Below are positions 1-8,843 of a stretch of 30,158 nucleotides of DNA, in pieces. The stretch is from the NCBI GenBank assembly GCA_030374735.1, contig JASCIV010000230.1, positions 1-30,158 of the forward strand, in the 5' to 3' direction. The notes under the pieces are model-generated. The model had not been told where the DNA came from and ran no database searches. It saw only the letters and a list, made by a program, of their open reading frames with translations. Source of the stretch: Gracilaria caudata. Its lineage: Eukaryota; Rhodophyta; Florideophyceae; Gracilariales; Gracilariaceae. Positions within the stretch are counted from its first letter, which is position 1. The number at the start of each line of letters is the position of its first letter. The position numbers and the translations under genes are program-made.

Positions 1-230
1 TTCGTGAGTCTGTGCTATCACAGCGCGGCTCATCTGCCGGATCCACCGGATCCCCACTTCGTGGGCACGACTTTACCGCACACGTGGTCTCTCCGACATC
101 GTCGGCTACTGGCCCGGTTCTTTGCCAACCCCCACCTCCGTCGGCTCGCCCGGATTGGGTCCCCGGATTCACATCCGGTTCGTCAGACCCGAACGGAGGG
201 TTCTTGCCTCTGCGCTACCCGCGAGAGCAG
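1..230 (-). ncRNA. Structured-RNA leader of an unclassified mobile element (left copy, cut by window start)
   Basis: Read on the minus strand, this stretch aligns with 28444-28678 on the plus strand from a shared 5' start (GCTC-CTCGC-GGTAG) to a shared block ending in CACAGACTCACGAA at base 1. The two copies are well diverged but keep hairpins at the same places: 163-178 (CCGGAT arms), 93-105 (CCGAC/GTCGG, loop ATC on plus) and 53-65 (CCCAC/GTGGG). The other copy has different paired bases at two of these places. The rest of the element would lie to the left of the window. The upstream flank (higher coordinates) is piggyBac-like coding sequence, so this copy probably inserted there. The class is unknown; it could be a ribozyme-bearing retroelement, a group I-like intron or an integrated RNA-derived element. 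Confidence 0.6.
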
Positions 231-239
231 GCCTGAACA

Positions 240-1018
240 CCCTGTAGGTGCTTCTACCGCGAGACGGTCTTTTCCGGTTCTTCCGGTGGCTTTGCACCAC
301 AGCCATTGGCCCCTCTCCGAATGCTTGAGGTTTTCTATTGCTTCCTTTAACGCCGGGCGATTTACGCCATCAACATTCGTGAATCGCACAGTTCGCAAAA
401 TTTTACACTCCTTATCACTGAGGCGGAGCAGGTGCCGGGCCAATGTATGGCGAGTGAAAAAGCTATCCATGACTACCAACATTCCACATTCTGGGTCAAG
501 GTGCAACTGCGTCTGGTGCGCCATTGTGCGCACCACAAAGAGGAAGGTTTCGTCTTCGGAACCAGAGTTCCATCTATCTTCCTTTCTTCAGCACCACGCA
601 TCTCCCGAAACAAAGAGGTGTATCGCTGTACGGGTGAATGGCCAGACCTGTTACCAGAGCCTTTGTCCTGAAAGCTTTGCAGGTATGCATGTGCCTATCC
701 AACCACAGCGTACAGGCGAATACTGAACTTGATAGGCTTCGATTTCATGTACGATCGTGCAGCTGTACGTCCCTTGCACCTAATTGTATTCTTACCAAGA
801 GAACTAACTTCGACTGGCACTGCCAATGGCGCTGCATTTATGAAAAAGTGTCCTAAGATTTTACGGCTGTGCCGCAAAAGATCATTGAATGCAACATCAG
901 AATTTTTACCCGGGTAAAGCCTCAATGCTGCGCGAATCTTCAAGAATCTATCACGCTGCATGGTCTTCTTGAAGAATGGGATTTGAAGAAGGTTCTTTTT
1001 GCAAAAATAATATCCCAA
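240..1018 (-). pseudogene. piggyBac-like (DDE_Tnp_1_7) transposase remnant
   Basis: Two minus-strand frames together resemble the middle of a piggyBac-like transposase of the kind common in oomycetes and algae. The first (1018 to 695) carries RDRFLKIRAALRLYP, LLRHSRKILGHF, then YMKSKPIKFSIRLYAVVG and a TAG stop at 695-697. Past the stop, the same frame still reads like the family (AYLQSFQDKGSGN...SLFREMR) until about 540. A frameshift near 525-545 then moves the match to the frame containing MLVVMDSFFTRHTLARHLLRL and ENLKHSERGQWLW, down to about 266. The expected first catalytic aspartate, in a conserved LDEN-type string, appears as LGKN here. With a stop, a frameshift, a lost acidic residue and missing ends, this copy is dead. 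The family call rests on remembered motif order; the element termini were not found. Confidence 0.7.
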
Positions 1019-1717
1019 TCTGTTTAATTTGTAAATGGACGTGGCCAGCTCGAGACCGAGTTATGCTCGCAACCCATCTACGGGACTTGGTGCTTATTGC
1101 TTGCCGCGTTCAATCAGTTCTCTGCTGCTCCACTTGCGTACACAATCAAGGTACGAATCATTTAAGAAAAGGCTAAACAATCCCAACTCGTGTTTTAGTG
1201 CGTAGGACCTCTTGATAAGCTGGAGTTTGACAGGATAAAGTCCGGTACGCTGACGCTATTCAGCACGGTATGGAATCGAGTCGTAAACAAATTTTCTTTT
1301 GACTGAAGCCAGAGCTGTGAAAAAAAACTTTTTCGGATGTTTTCGTTCATAGAGCATCTCACCAGCAACTTCATAGTTATTATGCTAATCTTAGAAAATA
1401 TATTTTATGTCAATAGTGTTGTTGAGGATAGAAACTTGAGAAGCTAAATCTGGCATTGTTGAAGAAGTATTGGTTGACTTAAAACAGTGTGCAGGAGGAG
1501 AATTTTCTGCGGCCGTCCTTTTTGGCGGCTTTCTCAGGGTTTCTGAGATTGAAATCTCGTCAAAGCTTTTTGCCTGGGAAGCCACGATAGTTGATGTTGG
1601 CAATGCGTGTGCATATTATGCGGACATGGTCTCCAGAAGAGCTGCGATTAAATAGAAATGTGGCCATGTGCGTTCCATTAATTGGTTTATCTGTGAGCAA
1701 TAGCCATAATTTCACGC

Positions 1718-1751
1718 TTTGCTTATGTCTATTTTGCTAGACATAAGCAAA
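1718..1751. repeat. Perfect 14-bp inverted repeat (hairpin)
   Basis: Left arm TTTGCTTATGTCTA (1718-1731), 6-nt loop, right arm TAGACATAAGCAAA (1738-1751). The arms are exactly complementary. The core AGACATAAG recurs in the hairpin at 1823-1848, so the two probably come from the same small repeat family or from paired transposon ends. Confidence 0.8.
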
Positions 1752-1822
1752 ACTTACAAGTGGCTGATTGTGGGCCAGTCTTTTGCCGATGTACATAGGT
1801 CACAAGCCAATTACATTCATTT

Positions 1823-1848
1823 CTTTTGTCTAGTCTACTAGACATAAG
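1823..1848. repeat. Near-perfect 11-bp inverted repeat related to 1718-1751
   Basis: Left arm CTTTTGTCTAG, loop TCTA, right arm CTAGACATAAG, with one mismatch. It shares the string CTAGACATAAG with the hairpin about 90 bp upstream. Confidence 0.75.
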
Positions 1849-2782
1849 TTTCCCGATTCAAAAGGGTTAATCCCACTAGAACGAAAATTCCGTACAAAGG
1901 CAGTGTACAAGTGTCACTGTTTCATTGGACATTTACACTAGGCAAAAGCTATCTGAAGTTTTCAATTCAGACAAAAAGCGAGCGCAATAAGCGACTGATA
2001 TACTCCTCAGCAATTGAATGGGCAATTGTATATTAATTCTCCGTCTTGTTCAGGATTATTCCTAAAAGAATAGTCCTGTTATTCTACATTAGTCTCAAGA
2101 ACGCCACCATACCGCACATAAAGTTTGTGCTGCTTCAGCAATATGCAGAAAATATCAGACTCAGCTCGCGCTGCGCTCCACCACAACTCCAGAAGAGTTG
2201 CGCTAGATCGACGTACCTGATTCACAAGTTGTTTACTTGTTGAAAGAAGCGGATGCCGTAATTCAAAACGAAGTCAAGTGGATTACAAGCAATTTGCTGC
2301 CATGAAATCGTTTGTCATGGCAGTGTCGGGGATGATATATCATAGCCCTATCATGGGTGCTGTTTGAGATGCAACGCTGTTCTAGCCGAAGAAGTGATGC
2401 AATTGCCTCTTTCACACCTAGGGGTCGCCCTAGAAGCAGAAAAATCTCAAGTTTTCTTGTGTGACAAGTGCACATGCGCCGACAGCACTGATGTGGCTTT
2501 TACTCTAAATATGGCCACTATGTCGGCAACATGGGAAGGTATGTGGCGACTCCAGTAGCAGTAGATATTCGTCCTGGATATTCGAAACCAACTTTGCTCA
2601 CAGCTGACTAGTGGGAGATCATTAACCCATGAAGCTTGTGGTCCACTCGTCGCACACGTCGCTTAACCACAGACTATCATACGTCTATCTACAAATATAT
2701 ACAAGCGGGAGGGAGGAAGAGCTTTTTTCCAGCAAGTTCCCGCTGGGAACTTCCCAGATATGGGCGCAGCACGAGATTGGGA

Positions 2783-2912
2783 TTTTGGCGGGAATTGCAG
2801 TGTGGATCTTTGAAAACCAGGAGCACAAAACTTTGGGTCAAGGCACGTGCCCAATCAAAAGCGTTTATTTTCGCGGCAAATGGCTTTGCCCAAAGGCTTC
2901 TCAACTTTGCGC
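2783..2912 (+). promoter_or_regulatory. Cluster of E2F-like sites and a CCAAT box upstream of the 3119 gene
   Basis: TTTTGGCGGGAA at 2783-2794 is very close to the E2F/DP consensus TTTSSCGC and its extended form. ATTTTCGCGGCAAA at 2867-2880 and TTTGCGC at 2906-2912 are weaker matches. A CCAAT motif lies at about 2851, and a TTTTTAAAT stretch near 2942 could act as a TATA element. The sites lie about 200-340 bp upstream of the ATG at 3119. This spacing suits a proximal promoter of an S-phase gene, but function is inferred from motif matches only. Confidence 0.4.
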
Positions 2913-3118
2913 TCGGAAAAACTCCGCGTCGTCATTGGCTCTTTTTAAATGCGATTCAAACTGTTACCCATCGAGTAGGAGTCGCTTCGCCTCGCTATCC
3001 CTCCCCACCTCCGCCAGCGACCGCGAGATATCACCAGGCGAACTTTCTCCCACGAAGGCGCGAGTCTGGCCCTGACGCTCATCGAAACGAACAACAATCG
3101 CCACGCCGCCTTCTCGCC

Positions 3119-3559
3119 ATGTTCCGCGCATGCAAACCCTCCGTTCCTCGCGCTTCCCCAGCGAAGGCACACCCACTTAACTGCCCGCCCACAGCCGTGC
3201 AACCGGCGGCGCAGCCACTCCAGTGTTTCAACACGCCACACAAGACTCCACCACCTCCGCCTCCTCTTGACGAACAGCAACACGTTAAGCAAGATTTATT
3301 TCCCCCAGTGACCACAGCGAAAGAAGACGAGCAGCCGGATGCATCCCCACAACACGATGGCACACAATCTGACATGGAGGTCGCCGGTTTGGAAGAGGGC
3401 TGGGAGTTTCGAACCGTGCTTGAGCCCGCTCTAACACCGGAAGCCATATCAGAAGACTTGAACAGAGAGATACGATCCGAACGCAGGATTCATCCCGTCG
3501 ATGACCCATTATTGGAGGACATGTTTGCCTTCTTCTCGCAAGCACATCCCAAACAGTGA
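3119..3559 (+). CDS. Small proline-rich protein of unknown function, possibly cell-cycle regulated
   Basis: The frame encodes 146 residues from ATG 3119 (MFRACKPSVPRASPAK). It is open further upstream to 2636, but that part overlaps the putative promoter and reads as low-quality sequence, so I chose the internal ATG. Residues 20-60 are rich in Pro and Gln with a run of six prolines. Residues 65-95 are acidic and polar, and the C-terminal 55 residues look more ordered (GWEFRTVLEPALTPEAISED, then DDPLLEDMFAFFSQAH), perhaps a short helical motif. SPAK and TPHK fit the CDK consensus S/T-P-x-K, which agrees with the E2F-like sites upstream. I do not recognise a family. The gene is convergent with the transporter at 3603-7004, leaving only about 40 bp between stop codons. 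Confidence 0.6.
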   Translation: MFRACKPSVPRASPAKAHPLNCPPTAVQPAAQPLQCFNTPHKTPPPPPPLDEQQHVKQDLFPPVTTAKEDEQPDASPQHDGTQSDMEVAGLEEGWEFRTVLEPALTPEAISEDLNREIRSERRIHPVDDPLLEDMFAFFSQAHPKQ

Positions 3560-3602
3560 ACAACTGCAATCTATTTCCAAACAAAGCCACAAACTCCAAT
3601 AT

Positions 3603-6600
3603 CTAGTCCTTCTTCTTTCGCCTTCTGGTGCGACAGGCCTCTATTTTGGATTCCATGTCAGACAAGATCGCGGCCGCGATGCGCACGAATGCGCTCAGAC
3701 ACCCGTCTGCAATGAAGCTGAATGCATTGTATAATACAACATCATCCACACAAAGTTCGTTTGACGAGCTTTTTGTTTCAATTCCATTCCCATCCGTTGA
3801 TGCTCTGCGCGGCGGTGATAACGGAGTATGTCCGGGCGAGTCCGCTGCGTCGCTCCAACTAAACCTTCGTCCTGCCCCTTCCACAAAGAATGATCGCTCT
3901 GTGGTAAGCCTCAAAGTTTGGTTCATGCTCCGTACAAAGCATTCACGACGATGCGCCGCTCGTGAGCGCAGCTTGCTTCGAATGCGAGCCAAATGGGTCA
4001 GGCCCTGATGCAGGTCGAAGGCAAGTTCTCGCAGATGCGTCTCTTCCGCTTTGCTGTCCAAAAGACCTCGCTGCGTCAACCCGACGAGGTTGTTCAGCGA
4101 TATTTGAATGGTCTCATAAATTGGAAGCAGTGGACGAATGAAATGGCGATACACAGAAGGACCATACGAACCTGAAAAGATTGGAGAGCGTCCCAACAAA
4201 CTTGCCATTTCCTTTAGACTGATGTCCAGAGCAATGAAATCATTCAACAAATGTGGCAACAAGGGTGACAAGCGGAGCGGACCTTTCTCCCAAACTCCGG
4301 CCTCCATTTTGACGGTCAACGCCGCAAACGACACCAAATCTGATAAACGACGCTGAATCTCCTTCATCATCTTCTCTTCTCTTCGATAAATGTCTCCTTC
4401 GTTCATGAGCCGCCGTCCAAAGTCAGTTGGACCTGTTGAGCGTCGCTTGTTTTTCGGCAGCCGTGAGCCTTCAGGATCTAGGCCGAAGGAGAAATAGGTG
4501 CGACGTAGCTTGCCCAACAGACGGACAGCATTGATGAAAGCACTAGATAGTGTGCGAAGTGCTACCTGATTCGCATATCTAGGCCAGAAGAGCAAGTGAA
4601 ACGCTACTGCAAAGACCACGCCGATGCTCACATTTACTGCTCTCGATATGGCGTACTGCCAGTCCGGGAAGCATTCAGATGTCTGTTGCGTTAAAACGTG
4701 ATTGCATTCTTCTGTTGCCCGAGGGCAAAACAACAGGACAAAGTTGGTAACAATGTTGAGGAAAGCGGCGTAGCGGTATTTTGGAGGAAGAACTAAGAGC
4801 GAGAGGAGTGTCGTAAAAAACACATACGGAACAATTAGATAGTTGAGCTCAAAGTTTTCCTTTCTGCCAATGGCATCGAGAAATGAGTTGAACCCAAACG
4901 CTTGCAATCCGCCTGTTATGGATGCGACCACTCGAATAGCCCCAATAAACAAAGTGGGCTCCGCACTCAACTGAGCGGCGAGTGCGGCGGAGGTGAAAAC
5001 CCATGCAATTTCCGACGCTTCAAAGGTTTCTCGAATTGGTAAAAACAAAGCCAACGCGAGAATGACCAGCAGCAAAAAAGAATGGGTGATCATAAAGCGC
5101 ACCTCCCATGTCTCCACATCCCTTCTGACGAGCTTTTTGACGCGTTCGAACAGAATAGGAACACCGGCAATGATGAATCTGAACGGAGCAAACACGCCGC
5201 GTGCATCAGTGGATGACGCCAGAGTCACCATCGACTTTTGGACATGAGCAATCTCTTCGGACATGGCATGAGAGGTTACGCCAAAGAACGATAGAGCTTG
5301 CAGTTTCGACATGCTCAACGACGATGAGTCACGTGACTGCTGCGCGTCGTTAAACACTGTATTCTCGTCGTCTTCAGATCTATCTGCTGACGTCTCTGCT
5401 TCGCCGGCAACACTGACGGACGAAGTCCGTTTGTCTTCTTGACTCACTCTGCGACAATAGTTGCCATTGTCTAAAGCAATGGATTTTGGATTACCGGTGT
5501 TGAGGTGGGCTGTACGAAAGTCTGCTATTGTGGGGTGTGAAGGAAAAGCCGTGGAAGAAAAGGTACGAATACGCAGCCTATACTTTGACAAGAAGCCAGC
5601 ATACATTTCAGCCCGTCTTGTCTTCCATTTCCTAGGATCAATATCATGATGCAATAGATAATCACCCGCTATATTGTCATTAAGATGAAACATGTCCTTA
5701 CATGTAGCATTACACATGGCGTTTGACATTGCTGCACAAGCAGCAGAGCATGCGGCATAATGAGCCACCCAAAGCGGGAAGAAAGCCTCCCCAAACAACG
5801 AAGCAATGTGAGCAGGCGAGAACCTGCTGCCACCATCAATTCCACACGCGACGGATTCAAGGGAAGCCACCTTCGCAACCAGAGCTTGCAAGTCATTGAC
5901 AAGTTGTTTCCACGCGTTTGCATTTCTCCACCTTGAAATTGTCGGCGAGATCAGAGAAGGTTCAAATGATGACGCTTCAAAAAGTCGAGCTGCAGCTGCA
6001 AGATTTGAAAAGTTGTGCACACGAGTTCTACCAAGTGGTGGAAGCTCGCGAAAGAAGTTTAATGAAGCGTATGCGGCAGCTGTCATATGTTCAGTACGAT
6101 CTACTTGAGTAAGATTGAGTGTACGACGTGACGCATGCGCGGTTTCGAACAGATAGTGAGGTTGGTGAGAAGTAGAACTGAGCGTAGGTGGTCGGGGGTC
6201 AATTAGAAGGGAAATATGGTGTGAGTGGGTGAATGAGAGCGAACTTTGCGGCTGAGCAGATTGTGAAAAGGTGTTGGTGGCAATAGTGGATATGTGCGCA
6301 CCCAGGTTACGCAGTTCCGCTGCTACGATTCGACGACCTTCATCCGAAGCGCGGTCGGCGAAGAAGAGGTTGACGAGGTTGGCGACAAACCATCCCAGAG
6401 TGACGTCGATGAGCGAATTGGGCAAGATATCAGTCAGCGCAGAAATAGGCGTTGGAAATCGAGAAATGGTAAGAAATCCCAACAGAACGTTGGCAACAGG
6501 CGGCAGCGGCGTGAGCTTTGGTTCGGTTCTCAAAGCAGAGAACAACACAATGAACGGGAAAGTGGCAAAGAAAGTGCCAATGGAGGAGGTGGCGGCAATC

Positions 6601-7004
6601 AAATGTACAAGCGTATATGCAGAGATTCCAAGAATGGCACCCAGAAAAGTGAGCGACGCGCAGCGCAGTTGAAAGCCTTGTAGATTGTGTGGAGTTCCTG
6701 CAATCACACAGATAAAGAACACGACAGAGGTGAGACAACCAGGGGACACGGCGGTGGCAAGAGACAGAAGGGCTATAAGCGAACCACCGCAGGCGGCGCG
6801 AAGCGCGTGGTTGACTCGCAGGGATGTGGCGGCGGAGAGACGCATGCCCCACAAAGCACGGCGGCGGCGGAGTTCGAAGCGGAAGTGGCGCGGCGTGTCT
6901 GCTGAACAGACCATTCGCTTGAGCTGGTGGAATGAAGACGTTGCGAGATTGTGAGGGGTGCTGCCGGGTGCGGGTGCTTTGGCGGGAGATGGAGACGTGG
7001 CCAC
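3603..7004 (-). CDS. FUSC/aromatic acid exporter (ArAE)-like membrane transporter
   Basis: The 1133-residue single-exon protein has the duplicated layout of FUSC/ArAE and BRE4-like proteins. A first block of hydrophobic segments lies at about residues 65-215 (for example LTSVVFFICVIAGTPHNLQG). A soluble stretch of roughly 400 residues follows, partly Ser- and acid-rich around 520-560. A second membrane block lies at about 635-810 (HSFLLLVILALALFLPIRET, then YLIVPYVFFTTLLSLLVLP), and the C-terminal domain is helical and basic, ending RTRRRKKKD. The family includes fusaric acid efflux proteins, plant malate channels and fungal BRE4-like proteins, so it probably moves organic anions across a membrane. 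Substrate and compartment are not visible. Start is the first ATG of the frame (MATSPSPAKAPAPG); M31 is an alternative. It is divergent from the 7153 gene across 148 bp. Confidence 0.75.
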   Translation of the reverse strand: MATSPSPAKAPAPGSTPHNLATSSFHQLKRMVCSADTPRHFRFELRRRRALWGMRLSAATSLRVNHALRAACGGSLIALLSLATAVSPGCLTSVVFFICVIAGTPHNLQGFQLRCASLTFLGAILGISAYTLVHLIAATSSIGTFFATFPFIVLFSALRTEPKLTPLPPVANVLLGFLTISRFPTPISALTDILPNSLIDVTLGWFVANLVNLFFADRASDEGRRIVAAELRNLGAHISTIATNTFSQSAQPQSSLSFTHSHHISLLIDPRPPTLSSTSHQPHYLFETAHASRRTLNLTQVDRTEHMTAAAYASLNFFRELPPLGRTRVHNFSNLAAAARLFEASSFEPSLISPTISRWRNANAWKQLVNDLQALVAKVASLESVACGIDGGSRFSPAHIASLFGEAFFPLWVAHYAACSAACAAMSNAMCNATCKDMFHLNDNIAGDYLLHHDIDPRKWKTRRAEMYAGFLSKYRLRIRTFSSTAFPSHPTIADFRTAHLNTGNPKSIALDNGNYCRRVSQEDKRTSSVSVAGEAETSADRSEDDENTVFNDAQQSRDSSSLSMSKLQALSFFGVTSHAMSEEIAHVQKSMVTLASSTDARGVFAPFRFIIAGVPILFERVKKLVRRDVETWEVRFMITHSFLLLVILALALFLPIRETFEASEIAWVFTSAALAAQLSAEPTLFIGAIRVVASITGGLQAFGFNSFLDAIGRKENFELNYLIVPYVFFTTLLSLLVLPPKYRYAAFLNIVTNFVLLFCPRATEECNHVLTQQTSECFPDWQYAISRAVNVSIGVVFAVAFHLLFWPRYANQVALRTLSSAFINAVRLLGKLRRTYFSFGLDPEGSRLPKNKRRSTGPTDFGRRLMNEGDIYRREEKMMKEIQRRLSDLVSFAALTVKMEAGVWEKGPLRLSPLLPHLLNDFIALDISLKEMASLLGRSPIFSGSYGPSVYRHFIRPLLPIYETIQISLNNLVGLTQRGLLDSKAEETHLRELAFDLHQGLTHLARIRSKLRSRAAHRRECFVRSMNQTLRLTTERSFFVEGAGRRFSWSDAADSPGHTPLSPPRRASTDGNGIETKSSSNELCVDDVVLYNAFSFIADGCLSAFVRIAAAILSDMESKIEACRTRRRKKKD

Positions 7005-7152
7005 GTGGCCAGCGTGAAGCGATGTTGGTAAAACAGATCATAACTCATCACCAACAGCGCCATCCTGGCTGCGCCTTGCAGGGGCGGCGTGACGGTTTCG
7101 AAGGTTTCGCATCGCTGAACACACTCCTGTTCGCCTCTTCTTCGGCGCAGGC

Positions 7153-7620
7153 ATGGCGATGGTAACGCGCGTGCTCTCCTACTTCCTCACATTCGCCTTC
7201 ACGGCGGCGGCGGTGAGCAAGCTGTACCCGAGGCATCCCAACTACGCGCACATGGCCGAGAAGGCGCCGAGCTGGCTGTCGGCGCTCAATCTGCAGGCGC
7301 TGCTGACTGCCGCTCAGCTGCAGACGATGATCGGCGTGATCGAGCTGCTGTGCGCGGCGCTGCTGCCGTTTTCGGCGTTGGCCAACTACGGGCTCATGGC
7401 GGTGATGGCGGGCGCCATCTTCACGCACTACCGCATCGACGGCGCGCTGACCAAGGAGGCCACGCCGGCCGCGTTCCTGCTGGCGCTGCTGTGTCTGCTG
7501 GCGGTGTTCCGCAGCGCGCAGTCAATACGGCCACCGAGCGAGCCGCCGCTGCCGGCGCCGCCGCAGCAACAGGCGCCTGCGGCTGCGGAGAGAGAGAGAC
7601 AAGGAGAGAAAGAAGATTGA
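7153..7620 (+). CDS. DoxX-like / TMEM35-type small membrane protein
   Basis: The 155-residue protein has four hydrophobic stretches (about 5-22, 60-82, 86-103 and 113-130) with the spacing of the DoxX-like superfamily. These include an N-terminal helix followed by SKLYPRHPNYAHMAEKAPSW and a central IGVIELLCAALL segment. The tail (about 133-155) is Pro/Gln/Glu-rich and likely disordered. Related eukaryotic proteins act as membrane chaperones or have no known role; no function can be read here. The ATG at 7153 begins MAMVTRVLSYF. The gene shares a 148-bp divergent intergenic region with the FUSC gene and is followed after about 150 bp by TRAPPC12. Codons are strongly G/C-ending, more so than in the neighbouring FUSC gene. 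Confidence 0.6.
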   Translation: MAMVTRVLSYFLTFAFTAAAVSKLYPRHPNYAHMAEKAPSWLSALNLQALLTAAQLQTMIGVIELLCAALLPFSALANYGLMAVMAGAIFTHYRIDGALTKEATPAAFLLALLCLLAVFRSAQSIRPPSEPPLPAPPQQQAPAAAERERQGEKED

Positions 7621-7773
7621 ACACAAGTAAACGAAAATGCGTGTCGCACGTGTGCCGCGTGTGCGGCGCAGCGCATAGCATTAGCAACCCTCTCCGTTTC
7701 CTTTCCTGCTGCACTAAACGTGTGTGGCGCCCGCCACACACCACGCGCGCGCCGTCGTCTCGCTCGCTCGCGC

Positions 7774-8754
7774 ATGGACGACAACGACGCTTCGCCTCCG
7801 CGCGCGCGCAGCGCCGACCTCTCGCCGCTGCGCGAGTTGCACGCGCTCAGCGCCAACTACCAGTGGGTCAGCGTGCTGCAGCGCGCGTCCAAGCTGCGCG
7901 CGGCCGACGACGACGGCTCCATCAAACTGCTGCCGCACGAGAGTCTGCACGTGTCCGCGTACAAGGTGCTGGCGCTGCTGCAGACGCGCCAGCTGGAACG
8001 AGCCACCTCCGAAATCACTTCGCTGGGAAGTCTCACCGCGCACAACCAGCAATACCGTTTCGAGACGTACGCTCACCATTACGCCAATCGCGTGGGCACG
8101 TTTGTGCCGTTTTGTCTGCATGTGGTGGCGTTGGAGGCGGCAATTCGACGCGGTGAGGTTGGTGCCATTGATGCGTTGCACCGCAGTGCCGCGTCGTTGC
8201 ATGGCACGCAACGACAACTAGTTCTTTCCCTTGCCGCTGCTGCGCATGCCAGAATGGGACAGCTGGAAGCGAGTGTGGAGGTCATCTTACAGTTGGCGCG
8301 ACAGCACCCAACCATTGGTGCTCTACAAGCGCTGTCGCGAGTGCTCTTGATGAGTGGTGATATCGAGAGCGCCGCAAATGTATTGCGAGAAAACGACTGT
8401 GCGGATGACATTCATCTCGCTCTGCTTCATGGCGCTCGTGCGCAATATGACGTGGCTGACGCCATTTACCAGCGCGTTATCGAGCAATGCGCGGACCAGG
8501 TGGCCGTGAAAATCGCTGTGAGCAACGGAGCTGTGTGTCGCTTGCAGAAAGGGCGCTTGGATGACGCTGTGCTTCAGATGGAGCACGCTGTTGAGAATGG
8601 CGCGCACATGTTCGATGAGGGCGTGCTGTTCAATCTGGCTACATTGTACGAATTGGCGCTCGCAGACGGCGCATCCGTGAAGAAAACGCAGCTGGCAAAT
8701 ATGGCGTCGCGCTGCGGGAGACAGGGTTTCGATCTGCAACTTCTCAACGCGTAG
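7774..8754 (+). CDS. TRAPPC12: TRAPPC12-like subunit of the TRAPP trafficking complex (TPR protein)
   Basis: The 326-residue protein from MDDNDASPPR consists mostly of helical TPR-like repeats (about residues 30-320). Its C-terminus closely follows the TRAPPC12 pattern: NGAVCRLQKGRLDDAVLQME, then DEGVLFNLATLYELALAD, and an ending of the form RCGRQGFDLQLLNA. TRAPPC12 belongs to the metazoan/plant TRAPPIII complex, a Rab exchange factor working at ER-Golgi and autophagy membranes; algal orthologues are usually short like this one. The frame is open upstream to 7720, but the ATG at 7774 gives the sensible N-terminus. The first 100 codons are very G/C-rich at third positions and the rest less so. 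The family call rests mainly on the C-terminal third. Confidence 0.72.
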   Translation: MDDNDASPPRARSADLSPLRELHALSANYQWVSVLQRASKLRAADDDGSIKLLPHESLHVSAYKVLALLQTRQLERATSEITSLGSLTAHNQQYRFETYAHHYANRVGTFVPFCLHVVALEAAIRRGEVGAIDALHRSAASLHGTQRQLVLSLAAAAHARMGQLEASVEVILQLARQHPTIGALQALSRVLLMSGDIESAANVLRENDCADDIHLALLHGARAQYDVADAIYQRVIEQCADQVAVKIAVSNGAVCRLQKGRLDDAVLQMEHAVENGAHMFDEGVLFNLATLYELALADGASVKKTQLANMASRCGRQGFDLQLLNA

Positions 8755-8843
8755 CATGTGATTGAGACGTTTACTGCTTAAAACTAACATGGAATGAAAA
8801 GCTGATGGTGGCAGGCGGCGATTTGATAGTGTTACAGGGTTTC

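Larger units (their letters stand above)
1019..2700. other. Intergenic region without recognisable genes
   Basis: Only short, unconvincing reading frames occur here. The sequence is moderately AT-rich and contains two related hairpins (1718-1751 and 1823-1848). A third inverted repeat lies at about 2053-2078, with arms AGGATTATTC and GAATAGTCCT and one mismatch. The part nearest 1019 may hold further decayed transposase sequence, but I could not read it through its stops. Confidence 0.6.

Noticed and set aside
4..726. 240-codon plus-strand frame at the left end
   Set aside because: It runs antisense to the piggyBac remnant and the structured element, is rich in Arg/Ser/His, and shows no domain.
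2636..3118. N-terminal extension of the 3119 gene
   Set aside because: The extension overlaps E2F-like, CCAAT and TATA-like motifs, and its translation looks random.
3405..3425. TTTCGAACC resembling a tRNA T-loop on the minus strand
   Set aside because: No anticodon or acceptor stem fits around it and it lies inside a coding frame. No tRNA was found anywhere in the window by eye.
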